From: Candidatus Woesearchaeota archaeon
GTDB taxonomy: Archaea > Nanobdellota > Nanobdellia > Woesearchaeales > WJKV01
Reading direction: 5' to 3'
DNA length: 13,261 bases
Assembly (NCBI GenBank): GCA_014728875.1
Contig: WJKV01000087.1
Coordinates: 1-13,261, forward strand
Below are positions 7,103-13,261 of the stretch, piece after piece (positions within the stretch are counted from its first letter, which is position 1; every line of letters begins with the position of its first letter). The translations under genes and the position numbers were made by a program. The notes below the pieces were generated by a model, which had not been told where the DNA came from, did not search any database, and saw nothing but the letters and a program-made list of their open reading frames with translations.

Positions 7103-8083
7103 GTGAAATGCCGAAAGTTAGCAATAATCGCACTGGTTTTGTCATTGTTAGTTTTTTCTGCCTGCGCACCAGAAGATGATAAAACAGACTTGGAAATTGG
7201 AGCAGATTATCTGAAAGGCACAAGAGGAATAGACATAAATTTAGAAGAGCCCGGCACATTATTCATAACTCCTGACCAGCCTGTCAGTATCCTTGCAGAG
7301 GTTGAGAATCTAGGAAGGCATACTCCTGACAGCGTAGATTTTTACTTGAGCGGTTTTGATCCTAAATTTCTTGACTATGGAACTGATGTGAGCAGATCTT
7401 TGTCAGAACCATTGCAGGGCAAGACCAAGTTTTCACCTGGCATTTCCCAGATAGTTTCTTTTACAGGGATTCCTGATGAGGCCAATATAGGAGATCTTGG
7501 CACACCAAAACTACAGCAGGACACAATAGTCACTATGTGTTATGATTACAGTACAAGAGCCAGTTTTCCTGTCTGTCTTGATACAAGTACAGAAGAGGAG
7601 CCAGGAGGCTGTCCAAAAGAAGCTTCTGTTGCTTATGAAGAAGGCCAGGGCGCGCCTCTGGCAATAACAAAAGTGGATTATAGGACAGTGAGAGCCAGCG
7701 AAGACACAGTCAGGGTCCGTTTTGACATACACCTGAGGCAGGTCGATAATACTGACAATCTAAGGATTTTTGATTCAGAAAGCGCCAGCCCGAGAAATCC
7801 TTGTGAAGGGGTTCCTTTGAAAAGACTGGATTATGGAAAAATAGACATACTTTCTGTAGATTTCAGAGGCGGAGAAGAATTAGAATGTCCATTGCTCACA
7901 AGCTTGAGAGACAGCAATCAGAAATTCAACATAGAAAGGCTGGATAATCCTGTGCTGACCTGCTATAACAAAGAAGAACTTCCAGTGTCTCCCGACATCA
8001 ATACAGTGCTGAACATAGAGATAGCCTACGATGTTGTGCAGTCAGTAGTACAGCCTGTTGTCATTGAAAGCATATTCACTTGA
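7103..8083 (+). CDS. Predicted lipoprotein 2 of a tandem paralogous trio
   Basis: 326 residues, GTG start supported by AGGTGA 7 bases upstream. The signal peptide is short (KCRKLAIIALVLSLLVFSAC) with the lipobox Cys at residue 21. The first beta-rich domain shows SILAEVENLG (Ig-like strand-N-x-G pattern). CYDYST follows with Cys at 146, 158 and 170; the 146-to-158 gap of 12 residues is the same in all three paralogues. GQGAPL lies at 181-186. A second beta-rich domain has Cys at 234, 262 and 287, and the protein closes with NIEIAYDVV and QPVVI. Identity to its neighbours looks low outside these landmarks, so the duplication is old. No family is recognised. It is followed after 24 bases by lipoprotein 3 and probably shares its transcript. 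Confidence 0.75.
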   Translation: MKCRKLAIIALVLSLLVFSACAPEDDKTDLEIGADYLKGTRGIDINLEEPGTLFITPDQPVSILAEVENLGRHTPDSVDFYLSGFDPKFLDYGTDVSRSLSEPLQGKTKFSPGISQIVSFTGIPDEANIGDLGTPKLQQDTIVTMCYDYSTRASFPVCLDTSTEEEPGGCPKEASVAYEEGQGAPLAITKVDYRTVRASEDTVRVRFDIHLRQVDNTDNLRIFDSESASPRNPCEGVPLKRLDYGKIDILSVDFRGGEELECPLLTSLRDSNQKFNIERLDNPVLTCYNKEELPVSPDINTVLNIEIAYDVVQSVVQPVVIESIFT

Positions 8084-8094
8084 TCATAATTTAA

Positions 8095-8100
8095 GGAGGT
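8095..8100 (+). promoter_or_regulatory. Strong Shine-Dalgarno for lipoprotein 3
   Basis: GGAGGT ends 7 bases before ATG 8108. It is the best match to the anti-Shine-Dalgarno in the window and suggests efficient translation of lipoprotein 3. Confidence 0.75.
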
Positions 8101-8107
8101 CGATAAA

Positions 8108-9082
8108 ATGAAAAAATTCCTAACAATCGCATTGATGATTGCAGCAGTTCTGAGCATCATTATTATTTCAGGTTGCGGTGCTCCAAGTGCAGAAGGGCCT
8201 GAGAGAGGCATCTTCGGAGCAAAAGAAAAGATCTCTGCAAGAACCTTTATAGGCGGGACCCAGGGTTTGCTGCTGAGATTCACAGAAGACAGGCCGAGGG
8301 ACGCAGTCTTTGACGGCGGCGCAGACCCCTTCGATATTGAAGTAGAATTGATAAATGACGGAGAATGGTATGTTCCTGCAGAGGATGTGACTGTTGCCAT
8401 AAGCGGAATAGATCCCCAGGAATTCGGACTTGAGGATCCTGTGAAGAATCCAGAAGAGGACCTTATTGCAAAGGTTAAAGATCCAGAAGGCAATGTCATT
8501 CCTTCGATTCCTACTTATGTCCTGTTTCCGAATTTGAACTATGAATCTACTGTTGTCGGCGATGTTCCTTATCCTGTCAGGGCAGATGTCTGCTATGCGT
8601 ACGGAACAAACGTGATAAGCGAGCTGTGCATTAGAGAGAATCTAAGAGCGACGACACAGAGCGTCTGCGAAGTCAAGGAATCCAAGCCAGTGCAGAACAG
8701 CGGCGCGCCTGTTCATGTTGTGGAACTTACAGAAAGCGCAGCAAGCACAGACATAATAAGTTTTGTATTCAAGATAGAGCACAGGAGCAACGGCGGAGTC
8801 TACAAGCTTGGGACAGGATGCGACAAAAACAGGATAAACAAGGACAAGGTTTATGTTGAGGTCGACACTGGACTTGAAGGCCTGCAATGCAGCGGCTTGA
8901 GAGAAGGAACAGGAAACTCAGGATTCGCAGACCTAAGGACAGGACAGGCAATAATCCGGTGCAAGCAGCCTGTTGATGCTGAGACAGATTTCAAGAAGAT
9001 AGTAAACATAAAGCTTGAATACGACTACGAAGACACAATCAGTACACAGGTGACAGTCAAGCAGAGCGAGGCATTGACTTGA
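8108..9082 (+). CDS. Predicted lipoprotein 3 of a tandem paralogous trio
   Basis: 324 residues. The signal peptide starts MKKF and ends in the lipobox IISGC (Cys 23), followed by a Pro/Gly/Glu-rich linker. The first domain has PFDIEVELINDGEW, the clearest Ig-like/CARDB-style strand-N-x-G pattern of the trio, and AEDVTVAISGIDP, close to SVDFYLSGFDP in lipoprotein 2. VCYAYGT places Cys at 162, with partners at 174 and 187. NSGAPV (197-202) replaces the QGAPL of the paralogues. The second domain has Cys at 238, 261 and 285 and the closing strands NIKLEYDYEDT and STQVTV. Six cysteines beyond the lipobox allow three disulfides, consistent with an exported protein. It is the last gene of the block and is followed by T-tracts. 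The biochemical role is unknown. Confidence 0.75.
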   Translation: MKKFLTIALMIAAVLSIIIISGCGAPSAEGPERGIFGAKEKISARTFIGGTQGLLLRFTEDRPRDAVFDGGADPFDIEVELINDGEWYVPAEDVTVAISGIDPQEFGLEDPVKNPEEDLIAKVKDPEGNVIPSIPTYVLFPNLNYESTVVGDVPYPVRADVCYAYGTNVISELCIRENLRATTQSVCEVKESKPVQNSGAPVHVVELTESAASTDIISFVFKIEHRSNGGVYKLGTGCDKNRINKDKVYVEVDTGLEGLQCSGLREGTGNSGFADLRTGQAIIRCKQPVDAETDFKKIVNIKLEYDYEDTISTQVTVKQSEALT

Positions 9083-9110
9083 TTTTTTCTTTTTCTAATA
9101 TTTTTTTTTT
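9083..9110 (+). terminator. T-tract terminator after the lipoprotein block
   Basis: Starting right after the stop of lipoprotein 3 are T6, then T5, then T10 (9101-9110) on the plus strand. Archaeal RNA polymerase stops at such oligo-T runs. The tract fills the 31-base gap between convergent lipoprotein 3 and rfcS. Confidence 0.75.
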
Positions 9111-9113
9111 ACT

Positions 9114-10058
9114 TTATTTCATGCCGAATCTTGAAAGAAGGGCTTCTAACTGAATGAATTCGTCGCTTCCTTCAACAATCCTGAACTCCATTTCCCCGCA
9201 GGCATCTATCATCTGCATCTTTTTTTGATCGTCCAAATCAAGATTCCAAATCTCCCTGTTGAACTGGCTTATCACATCAATCCCTGACAGGCCATAGTCC
9301 TGCATCACTTTCAAGAGAGAATCTCGTGCTCTCACAAACTGTCCTGTCATTGCCAGTTCAAGAATTCCCTTTACTTCTTTTGGCTTTGCAGAAGACGCTA
9401 TGGAAAAAACAATGTCTTCTGTTATATTGTTTGTAATCGCTGCACAGCCCTGCATTATATTCTCCATCCGTCTGCAGTCGCCTCTGCTGGCATCGAACAA
9501 TGCCTGCTTTGCTTTCTCGTCAACAGCAAGATTTTCATTCTTTGCAATGGTGTCTATTAGGCTGAATATGTTCTCTTTCTCTAGAGGCTTGAACTTGAAT
9601 ATTGTGCATCTGCTCTGGATGGGATCTATTATCTTGCTGTTGTAATTGCAGGAAAGTATGAATCTGCAAGTCTGAGTGAATAATTCCATCGTTCTTCTCA
9701 AGGCGTGCTGTGCTTCTTTGGTCAGCGCATCGCATTCGTCCAGATAGATTATCTTGAACGGAACATTTGCAATGCTCCTGGTCCTTGCAAAGTCCTTCAC
9801 CTTTGTTCTTACGACATCGATGCCCCTTTCATCAGAAGCGTTTAGCTCAAGAAAATTATTCTTCCAATTTTCCTTGAACATCTGCTTCGCAATAACCAAA
9901 GAAAGCGTAGTCTTTCCGACTCCGGCAGGCCCGGCAAACAGCAGATGGGGCATATTCTTGTTCTTGACAAAAGCTTCGACCCTCTTGACTATTTCTTTCT
10001 GTCCTTTTATTTCTTCAAAAGTCAAAGGCCTGTATTTTTCAGTCCAGATATTATCCAT
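9114..10058 (-). CDS. rfcS: Replication factor C small subunit (clamp loader)
   Basis: Archaeal RFC small subunit, 314 residues, normal length. With the large subunit it forms the ATP-driven clamp loader that opens PCNA and places it on primed DNA. The N-terminus IWTEKYRP is the typical RFC box. The Walker A motif is GPAGVGKTT (43-51), Walker B IIYLDECD (103-110), sensor 1 lies in SCNYNSKI (136-143), and the SRC arginine-finger motif is at 149-151. A sensor-2-like region follows at GDCRRMENIMQ (about 194-204). The C-terminal part (about 225-314) is the helical collar that assembles the pentamer. The large subunit gene is not in this window. The gene has its own TATA box and converges on lipoprotein 3. 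Upstream of the ATG is GGGG, a poor Shine-Dalgarno. Confidence 0.96.
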   Translation of the reverse strand: MDNIWTEKYRPLTFEEIKGQKEIVKRVEAFVKNKNMPHLLFAGPAGVGKTTLSLVIAKQMFKENWKNNFLELNASDERGIDVVRTKVKDFARTRSIANVPFKIIYLDECDALTKEAQHALRRTMELFTQTCRFILSCNYNSKIIDPIQSRCTIFKFKPLEKENIFSLIDTIAKNENLAVDEKAKQALFDASRGDCRRMENIMQGCAAITNNITEDIVFSIASSAKPKEVKGILELAMTGQFVRARDSLLKVMQDYGLSGIDVISQFNREIWNLDLDDQKKMQMIDACGEMEFRIVEGSDEFIQLEALLSRFGMK

Positions 10059-10102
10059 TTTTCAGCCCCAAAATTAAGGTTTTCTGAATATAATTGCATA
10101 GG

Positions 10103-10112
10103 TATATATAAA
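10103..10112 (-). promoter_or_regulatory. TATA box for rfcS
   Basis: Minus-strand TTTATATATA, centred about 49 bases before the rfcS ATG. This predicts a leader of about 20-25 bases. The same bases also read TATATATAAA on the plus strand, but no plus-strand gene follows. Confidence 0.6.
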
Positions 10113-10157
10113 AATTAGCCTAAAATATCTATTATGAACGCAAATAATAGGAGAAAG

Positions 10158-10421
10158 TTATACAATGTCTTCTTCTGCAATGACCATAAAGTCTCCCATT
10201 GCAATCACTGCACTGAAAGGTATCAGGATGCTGCCTGATTTGTCCTTTTCCAGTTCCAGTTTGTCTGCATAACTTGTGGGATTCTTTAGGATCATGTGGA
10301 TAAGTTCTCCGCTTCTAGTTTCAAAAATGATGTCACTGACTTCTCCGAATCTTTTTCCTGTTTTGCTCACTACTGTTTTTCCAACGATTTCCTTTGAAAT
10401 TCTTTTTTCTTCTTCAGCCAT
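10158..10421 (-). CDS. PRC-barrel domain protein
   Basis: 87 residues from ATG 10421. A longer reading frame back to 10487 is rejected because it would run through the TATA box. The stretch ISKEIVGKTVVSKTGKRFGE, continuing VSDIIFETRSGELIHMIL, is the classic PRC-barrel pattern: a small beta barrel with a G-K-x-V-x(4)-G-x-x-x-G-x-V-x-D core. The C-terminal half (ILIPFSAVIAMGDFMVIAEE) also fits. Small stand-alone PRC-barrel proteins are widespread in archaea. The domain occurs in the RimM ribosome factor and photosynthetic reaction centre H subunits, and in haloarchaea some members take part in cell division with SepF. Which role applies here cannot be told from the sequence. GAGGGG lies just before the ATG. 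It stands alone between rfcS and a small unknown gene, all on the minus strand. Confidence 0.85.
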   Translation of the reverse strand: MAEEEKRISKEIVGKTVVSKTGKRFGEVSDIIFETRSGELIHMILKNPTSYADKLELEKDKSGSILIPFSAVIAMGDFMVIAEEDIV

Positions 10422-10458
10422 TTTCCCCTCAATCCTTATGCGTAAAAGAAACTTTTTT

Positions 10459-10468
10459 ATATTTAAAT
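10459..10468 (-). promoter_or_regulatory. TATA box for the PRC-barrel gene
   Basis: Minus-strand ATTTAAATATAAAAAA region, centred about 42 bases before ATG 10421. The predicted transcript starts near 10435-10437, with a short leader holding GAGGGG. This places the first ATG of the longer frame (10487) outside the message. Confidence 0.55.
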
Positions 10469-10537
10469 CTTTCTGTGGCAGTATCATAAATGTGTATATT
10501 ATTGAGTTTGCAGAAATTAGTTATCGGTAGGTGATAA

Positions 10538-10768
10538 TCAGCTTTTTTCTACTCTCTCTAGCTCTTCCAGAAGGGCGGATTTCGGCACGTCCGCCATCAA
10601 AGAATCTGCATAATCAATAGGCCTTAGCTTTTCAGGCCGTTCCACGAATATTACATCGAACTTTTCAGCGATCTGCATCAATGTCTTTTCTTCAAGTTTG
10701 AGCAGCCTTACTATTGTTTTTTTATATTCTTCTTTTGAATAATCCAAGGTATAATCCTTTAATGCCAT
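10538..10768 (-). CDS. Small acidic unknown protein (76 aa)
   Basis: Not recognised. The 76-residue protein starts MALKDYTLDYSKEEYKK and looks mostly helical and charged: an alpha-helical first half (KEEYKKTIVRLLKLEEKTLM), a short strand-like segment DVIFVERPEKLRP, then DYADSLMADVPKS and a final helix LLEELERVEK. There is no signal peptide, membrane helix or cysteine. The frame extends upstream to 10819, but ATG 10768 sits about 28 bases from the centre of a minus-strand TATA box (10791-10800), which predicts a leaderless message from this codon. The TATA box lies in the 40-base gap after the nuclease gene. A regulator or small partner protein is possible but unsupported. Confidence 0.6.
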   Translation of the reverse strand: MALKDYTLDYSKEEYKKTIVRLLKLEEKTLMQIAEKFDVIFVERPEKLRPIDYADSLMADVPKSALLEELERVEKS

Positions 10769-10790
10769 CCAACAATTGCAAGAGGCATAG

Positions 10791-10800
10791 GTATAAAAAT
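10791..10800 (-). promoter_or_regulatory. TATA box for the 76-aa gene
   Basis: Minus-strand ATTTTTATAC between the stop of the nuclease gene (10809) and ATG 10768. The spacing of about 28 bases to the ATG predicts a leaderless message. It allows the small gene to be expressed independently of the nuclease, although read-through is possible. Confidence 0.55.
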
Positions 10801-10808
10801 ATTTCCTA

Positions 10809-11657
10809 TTAATTGTCAAGATTAAAACATTCTTCCCTGATTCCGCACCTTTCGCATTTTTTTTCCTGATTGCACATCGGCGGCACCTGGGAGCTGTTGA
10901 GCAGTTCTTTGACTTTGTTTTTTAACTTAATTACTTCGTCTTTCAGGAAAGGGTTTATCTTGACTTTTCTTTTTGCTTTTTCATTTATGTAATCAACAAT
11001 TCCTTCATTCGTGTTTTTTTTGAATTGATCTTCTAAAAGAAGCATGTATGCTGCTACTTGTATTAGATGTCCTTCCCACACGCCTTCTTTTGGAGCTTTT
11101 CCTGTTTTGATCTCTACTGGCACCAACCTGTCTTCATGTTTCTCCAGCCTGTCTATCTTTCCTTTCAGTTCAAGCCTGTCGCTGGAGACAAAGACTTCAG
11201 ATTCGATTTTTGGTGTCAATCTTTCCCAAAGTTCTGTGCCAAAGACATTGAATTCCTTGATGAAAGAGATAATATTGCCGGCCCTTGTCGACGCTTCATC
11301 ATTAAAGAACACCCATAATTTTTTGTAGGTCTCGACCAGATCCAGACCGAGGCTATACAGAAGATTCTTGTTGATCTTTATTGCATTCTTCAGATTATTG
11401 CTATAACTTTCTTTGTATATCTTATCTATCATTTCTTTGTTTTCAGGGATTATGCTGCTCACCAACCCTTTTTCCTGCTTGTTCACCAGATCCAGGACAC
11501 TGTGCCTGATATTTCCGACAACAGTTGCTTCTTTTGGCATTTCTCTTATGCCGAGGACTTGCTCAATAAACATCTTTCTCTTGCAGTACAGATAAGAAGA
11601 AAGCAATGTTACGCTGATTTTGTTGAATTTGCCCGATTTAATGTTCTTTTCTGCCAT
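10809..11657 (-). CDS. Cas4/Dna2-like PD-(D/E)XK nuclease, Fe-S type
   Basis: 282 residues from ATG 11657. The frame continues to 11843, but that part crosses the tyrS promoter and is not believed. The nuclease core is readable: a His in GNIRHSVLD (H52), GKIDRL with D169, VPVEIKTGK with E182 and K184, and the Q-x3-Y motif QVAAY (200-204). One cysteine near the start (C25, in LYCKRK) and C268-x2-C271-x5-C277 near the end match the four ligands of the 4Fe-4S cluster in Cas4 and AddB/Dna2-type nucleases; C262 is extra. Cas4 trims DNA for CRISPR spacer capture, and relatives process DNA ends. No array or other cas gene is here, so a stand-alone repair or replication nuclease is the more cautious reading. 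The length is above a typical Cas4 of about 200 residues because of an insertion at about 60-150. Confidence 0.82.
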   Translation of the reverse strand: MAEKNIKSGKFNKISVTLLSSYLYCKRKMFIEQVLGIREMPKEATVVGNIRHSVLDLVNKQEKGLVSSIIPENKEMIDKIYKESYSNNLKNAIKINKNLLYSLGLDLVETYKKLWVFFNDEASTRAGNIISFIKEFNVFGTELWERLTPKIESEVFVSSDRLELKGKIDRLEKHEDRLVPVEIKTGKAPKEGVWEGHLIQVAAYMLLLEDQFKKNTNEGIVDYINEKAKRKVKINPFLKDEVIKLKNKVKELLNSSQVPPMCNQEKKCERCGIREECFNLDN

Positions 11658-11680
11658 TCTTTCTTGATTATTTTCCCTGA

Positions 11681-11690
11681 ATTTAAATAA
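11681..11690 (-). promoter_or_regulatory. TATA box for the nuclease gene
   Basis: Minus-strand TTATTTAAAT, centred about 29 bases before ATG 11657. This predicts a leaderless or nearly leaderless message; no Shine-Dalgarno is seen. It lies 24 bases from the oppositely directed tyrS TATA box. Confidence 0.55.
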
Positions 11691-11713
11691 TTTAGGATAT
11701 TTAAACAAAAACA

Positions 11714-11721
11714 TATATAAA
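11714..11721 (+). promoter_or_regulatory. TATA box for the tyrS-tldD pair
   Basis: Plus-strand TATATAAA, centred about 47 bases before ATG 11764. The predicted leader of about 20 bases carries GGGGAG (11753-11758), 5 bases before the ATG. Confidence 0.7.
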
Positions 11722-11763
11722 TGGGACTCAATTTTCTTTAATACAGAATTTCGGGGAGTTAAA

Positions 11764-12891
11764 ATGGACAACGAAACAAGATTCGACCTTATCACTAGGA
11801 ACACAGAAGAAGTCCTAACACCAGAGGATCTCAGAAATTTCATCCAGACAGGCGTGCCTTTGAAGCACTATATCGGTTTTGAGATTAGCGGGAAGGTCCA
11901 TCTTGGAACAGGTCTGATGACGGGATTGAAAGTTGCAGACTTCCAAAAGGCAGGAGTGGACTGCAGCATATTTCTTGCCACTTGGCATGCATGGATAAAC
12001 AACAAACTTGGCGGCGATTTTGAAACCATCAAAAGAGCGTCTGTTTACTTTGGAGAGGCACTGAAGATCAGCCTGAAGATCATGGGCGGCGACCCAGAGA
12101 AGCTGAAGATGGTAAGAGGGGACGAATTGTACCACAATAATGATGATTACTGGTTCAGCGCGGTAGAGATAGCAAAGAACATGACTCTCAACAGGGCAAT
12201 CAGAGGAGTCACAATCATGGGAAGAAAAGAGGGAGAAGCAATGCCTCTTGCTTTCTTGTTTTATCCGCCGATGCAGGTCGCTGATATATTCAATCAGGGG
12301 CTTACCTTGGCACACGCAGGCATGGACCAGAGAAAAGCCCATGTCATCGCGAGAGAGGTGGCTTTGAAGTTGAAAGTAAATCCTCTTATCCACAAAAAAA
12401 AGCAGATAAAGCCTGTGGCAGTCCACCATCCCTTGATCTTGGGCTTGCAGAAGCCTCCCATGTATCCAGTCCCTAAAGACAAGATAAAGGACATGCTGAG
12501 CGCATTAAAGATGAGCAAGAGCGTCGGCGGGAGCAGTGTTTTCATCCATGACAGCGAGGAAGAGATAAGAAAGAAAATGAACAAGGCTTTCTGTCCGGAA
12601 AAAGACATTGATTTCAACCCTATTCTGAACTGGGTCGAGAATCTGGTCTTTACAAGAGAGAAAGCAACTCTATTGGTGGAAAGGCCTGAAAAATTCGGCG
12701 GCACAATCGAATATGATTCTTTGGCAAAGCTAAAACAGGATTTTGCAAAAGGCGGTCTTCATCCTCTGGATTTGAAGAAAGCTGTGGCAGAATATCTTGT
12801 TAAATTATTAGAGCCGGCAAGAAAGCATTTTGAAAAACCAAAACTAAAGAAACTGAAAGAAGAGATAGAAAGCATCAAGACTACCAGATAA
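11764..12891 (+). CDS. tyrS: Tyrosyl-tRNA synthetase, archaeal type
   Basis: Class Ic enzyme, 375 residues, that charges tRNA-Tyr in the cytoplasm. HYIGFEISGKVHLGTG holds the tyrosine-contacting Y36 and the HIGH-type signature (HLGT, 46-49). YPPMQVADI (167-175) supplies Y167, Q171 and D174. MDQRKAH (187-193) supplies Q189, which points to tyrosine rather than tryptophan. The second signature is a full KMSKS (249-253). These positions match those known in the Methanocaldococcus enzyme, which is shorter (about 306 residues). The extra length here comes from the N-terminus, an insertion of about 25-30 residues between AREVALKL and KMSKS, and a Lys-rich tail. The C-terminal domain shows RPEKFGG and HPLDLKKAVAEYLVKLLEP, as in other archaea. 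Expression is driven by a TATA box at 11714. The tldD-like gene follows after 2 bases, so they are co-transcribed. Confidence 0.95.
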   Translation: MDNETRFDLITRNTEEVLTPEDLRNFIQTGVPLKHYIGFEISGKVHLGTGLMTGLKVADFQKAGVDCSIFLATWHAWINNKLGGDFETIKRASVYFGEALKISLKIMGGDPEKLKMVRGDELYHNNDDYWFSAVEIAKNMTLNRAIRGVTIMGRKEGEAMPLAFLFYPPMQVADIFNQGLTLAHAGMDQRKAHVIAREVALKLKVNPLIHKKKQIKPVAVHHPLILGLQKPPMYPVPKDKIKDMLSALKMSKSVGGSSVFIHDSEEEIRKKMNKAFCPEKDIDFNPILNWVENLVFTREKATLLVERPEKFGGTIEYDSLAKLKQDFAKGGLHPLDLKKAVAEYLVKLLEPARKHFEKPKLKKLKEEIESIKTTR

Positions 12892-12893
12892 AA

Positions 12894-13261
12894 ATGGAAG
12901 ACATTGCACAATATGCTTTGGATTTATGTAAAGATGTAGATTATGCAGACATTAGGGTTGAGAATCTCAAAGAGACAAGCTTCCTGTTAAAGACAGGCAT
13001 ACCAGAGATTGCCACTTTTGACAAGGTAAAAGGTCTCGGATTAAGGATCGTCGTTAACGGAAGCATGGGTTTCGCCAGCACAAACAATCTGGAAAAGCCA
13101 AATATAAAACAGCTTGTCTCGCATGCGATAAGAGTTGCCAGGACCAGCAAAAGACTAATAAAAAATCCGATAAGATTCTCAGATGAGAATATCAATATTG
13201 CCAATTACAGTGTTAAGCCGAAAAGAGACCCTGAGAACCTCGGGGCGGACGAGAAACTGAA
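12894..13261 (+). CDS. TldD/PmbA-family protein, 3' part outside the window
   Basis: Partial: the first 122 codons are seen, and the frame is open to the window edge. It starts MEDIAQYALDLCKDVDYADI. The N-terminal domain pattern of TldD/PmbA proteins is clear in VKGLGLRIVVNGSMGFASTN (about residues 44-63), followed by a helix with HAIRVARTSK. TldD and PmbA form a metalloprotease that in bacteria matures peptide antibiotics and degrades antitoxins. Archaeal forms often occur as two adjacent genes of uncertain substrate. The HExxxH metal site lies in the missing part, so TldD and PmbA cannot be told apart. The ATG is 2 bases after the tyrS stop, so translation is probably coupled; no Shine-Dalgarno is evident beyond the A-rich tyrS end. 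Confidence 0.85.
   Translation, partial: MEDIAQYALDLCKDVDYADIRVENLKETSFLLKTGIPEIATFDKVKGLGLRIVVNGSMGFASTNNLEKPNIKQLVSHAIRVARTSKRLIKNPIRFSDENINIANYSVKPKRDPENLGADEKL

Noticed and set aside
10103..10200. Plus-strand TATA-like bases followed by AGGAG and ATG (about 10165)
   Set aside because: The frame that follows is antisense to the PRC-barrel gene and shows no protein family; the TATA bases are explained by rfcS on the other strand.
10528..10536. Plus-strand GGTGAT resembling a Shine-Dalgarno
   Set aside because: No start codon at usable spacing and no plus-strand gene follows.
10809..11657. CRISPR-Cas locus around the Cas4-like gene
   Set aside because: No direct repeats with regular spacers and no cas1, cas2 or effector gene are present in the window.
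11658..11843. N-terminal extension of the nuclease reading frame
   Set aside because: It would overlap the tyrS promoter and first codons on the other strand, reads as unrelated sequence, and begins upstream of the nuclease TATA box.
11815..12429. Minus-strand 204-codon frame opposite tyrS
   Set aside because: Fully antisense to tyrosyl-tRNA synthetase, with no recognisable motif or promoter.
11764..12891. Tryptophanyl-tRNA synthetase
   Set aside because: The YPPMQVADI and MDQRK residues match tyrosine-binding positions of archaeal TyrRS.

Overview
The window looks like a chromosomal segment of an archaeon. It carries archaeal pelota, a replication factor C small subunit, an archaeal-type tyrosyl-tRNA synthetase and a PRC-barrel protein. 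Genes are preceded by TTTATATA-like TATA boxes, and starts are either leaderless or have GGTG/GGAGG Shine-Dalgarno sequences. Small compact genes, many secreted or lipid-anchored proteins of unknown family, and a single-helix protein of the type TGSGAAAF-(hydrophobic)-PPEYRE suggest a DPANN lineage of the Woesearchaeota/Pacearchaeota kind. That lineage call is an inference; no rRNA is present to test it.

Layout. At the left, pelota lies on the minus strand and shares a divergent promoter region with a plus-strand block (about 1279-9082). This block holds five consecutive genes that I cannot assign to a described system: a single-helix anchored protein with three repeated beta-rich units; a 1163-residue polytopic membrane protein with a large Cys-rich outer domain; and three tandem, diverged paralogous lipoproteins with six matching cysteines and a [QS]GAP[LV] motif. 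An internal TATA box precedes the second lipoprotein, and the block ends in T-tracts.

A minus-strand series follows: rfcS (9114-10058), a PRC-barrel protein (10158-10421), a 76-residue unknown protein (10538-10768) and a Cas4/Dna2-like PD-(D/E)XK nuclease with a probable 4Fe-4S cluster (10809-11657). Each has its own TATA box. Divergent from the nuclease is a plus-strand pair: tyrosyl-tRNA synthetase (11764-12891) and, 2 bases later, a TldD/PmbA-family gene cut by the window edge.

How they may work together. The five-gene block reads as one envelope assembly. Every member has a helix or lipid anchor and an extracytoplasmic beta-rich, mostly Cys-containing domain. By eye, the lipoproteins and the outer domain of the polytopic protein share a motif. 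The flanking genes are informational housekeeping genes (ribosome rescue, clamp loading, aminoacylation, DNA processing) and do not reveal the block's function. No tRNA, rRNA, CRISPR array, insertion sequence or attachment site was seen.
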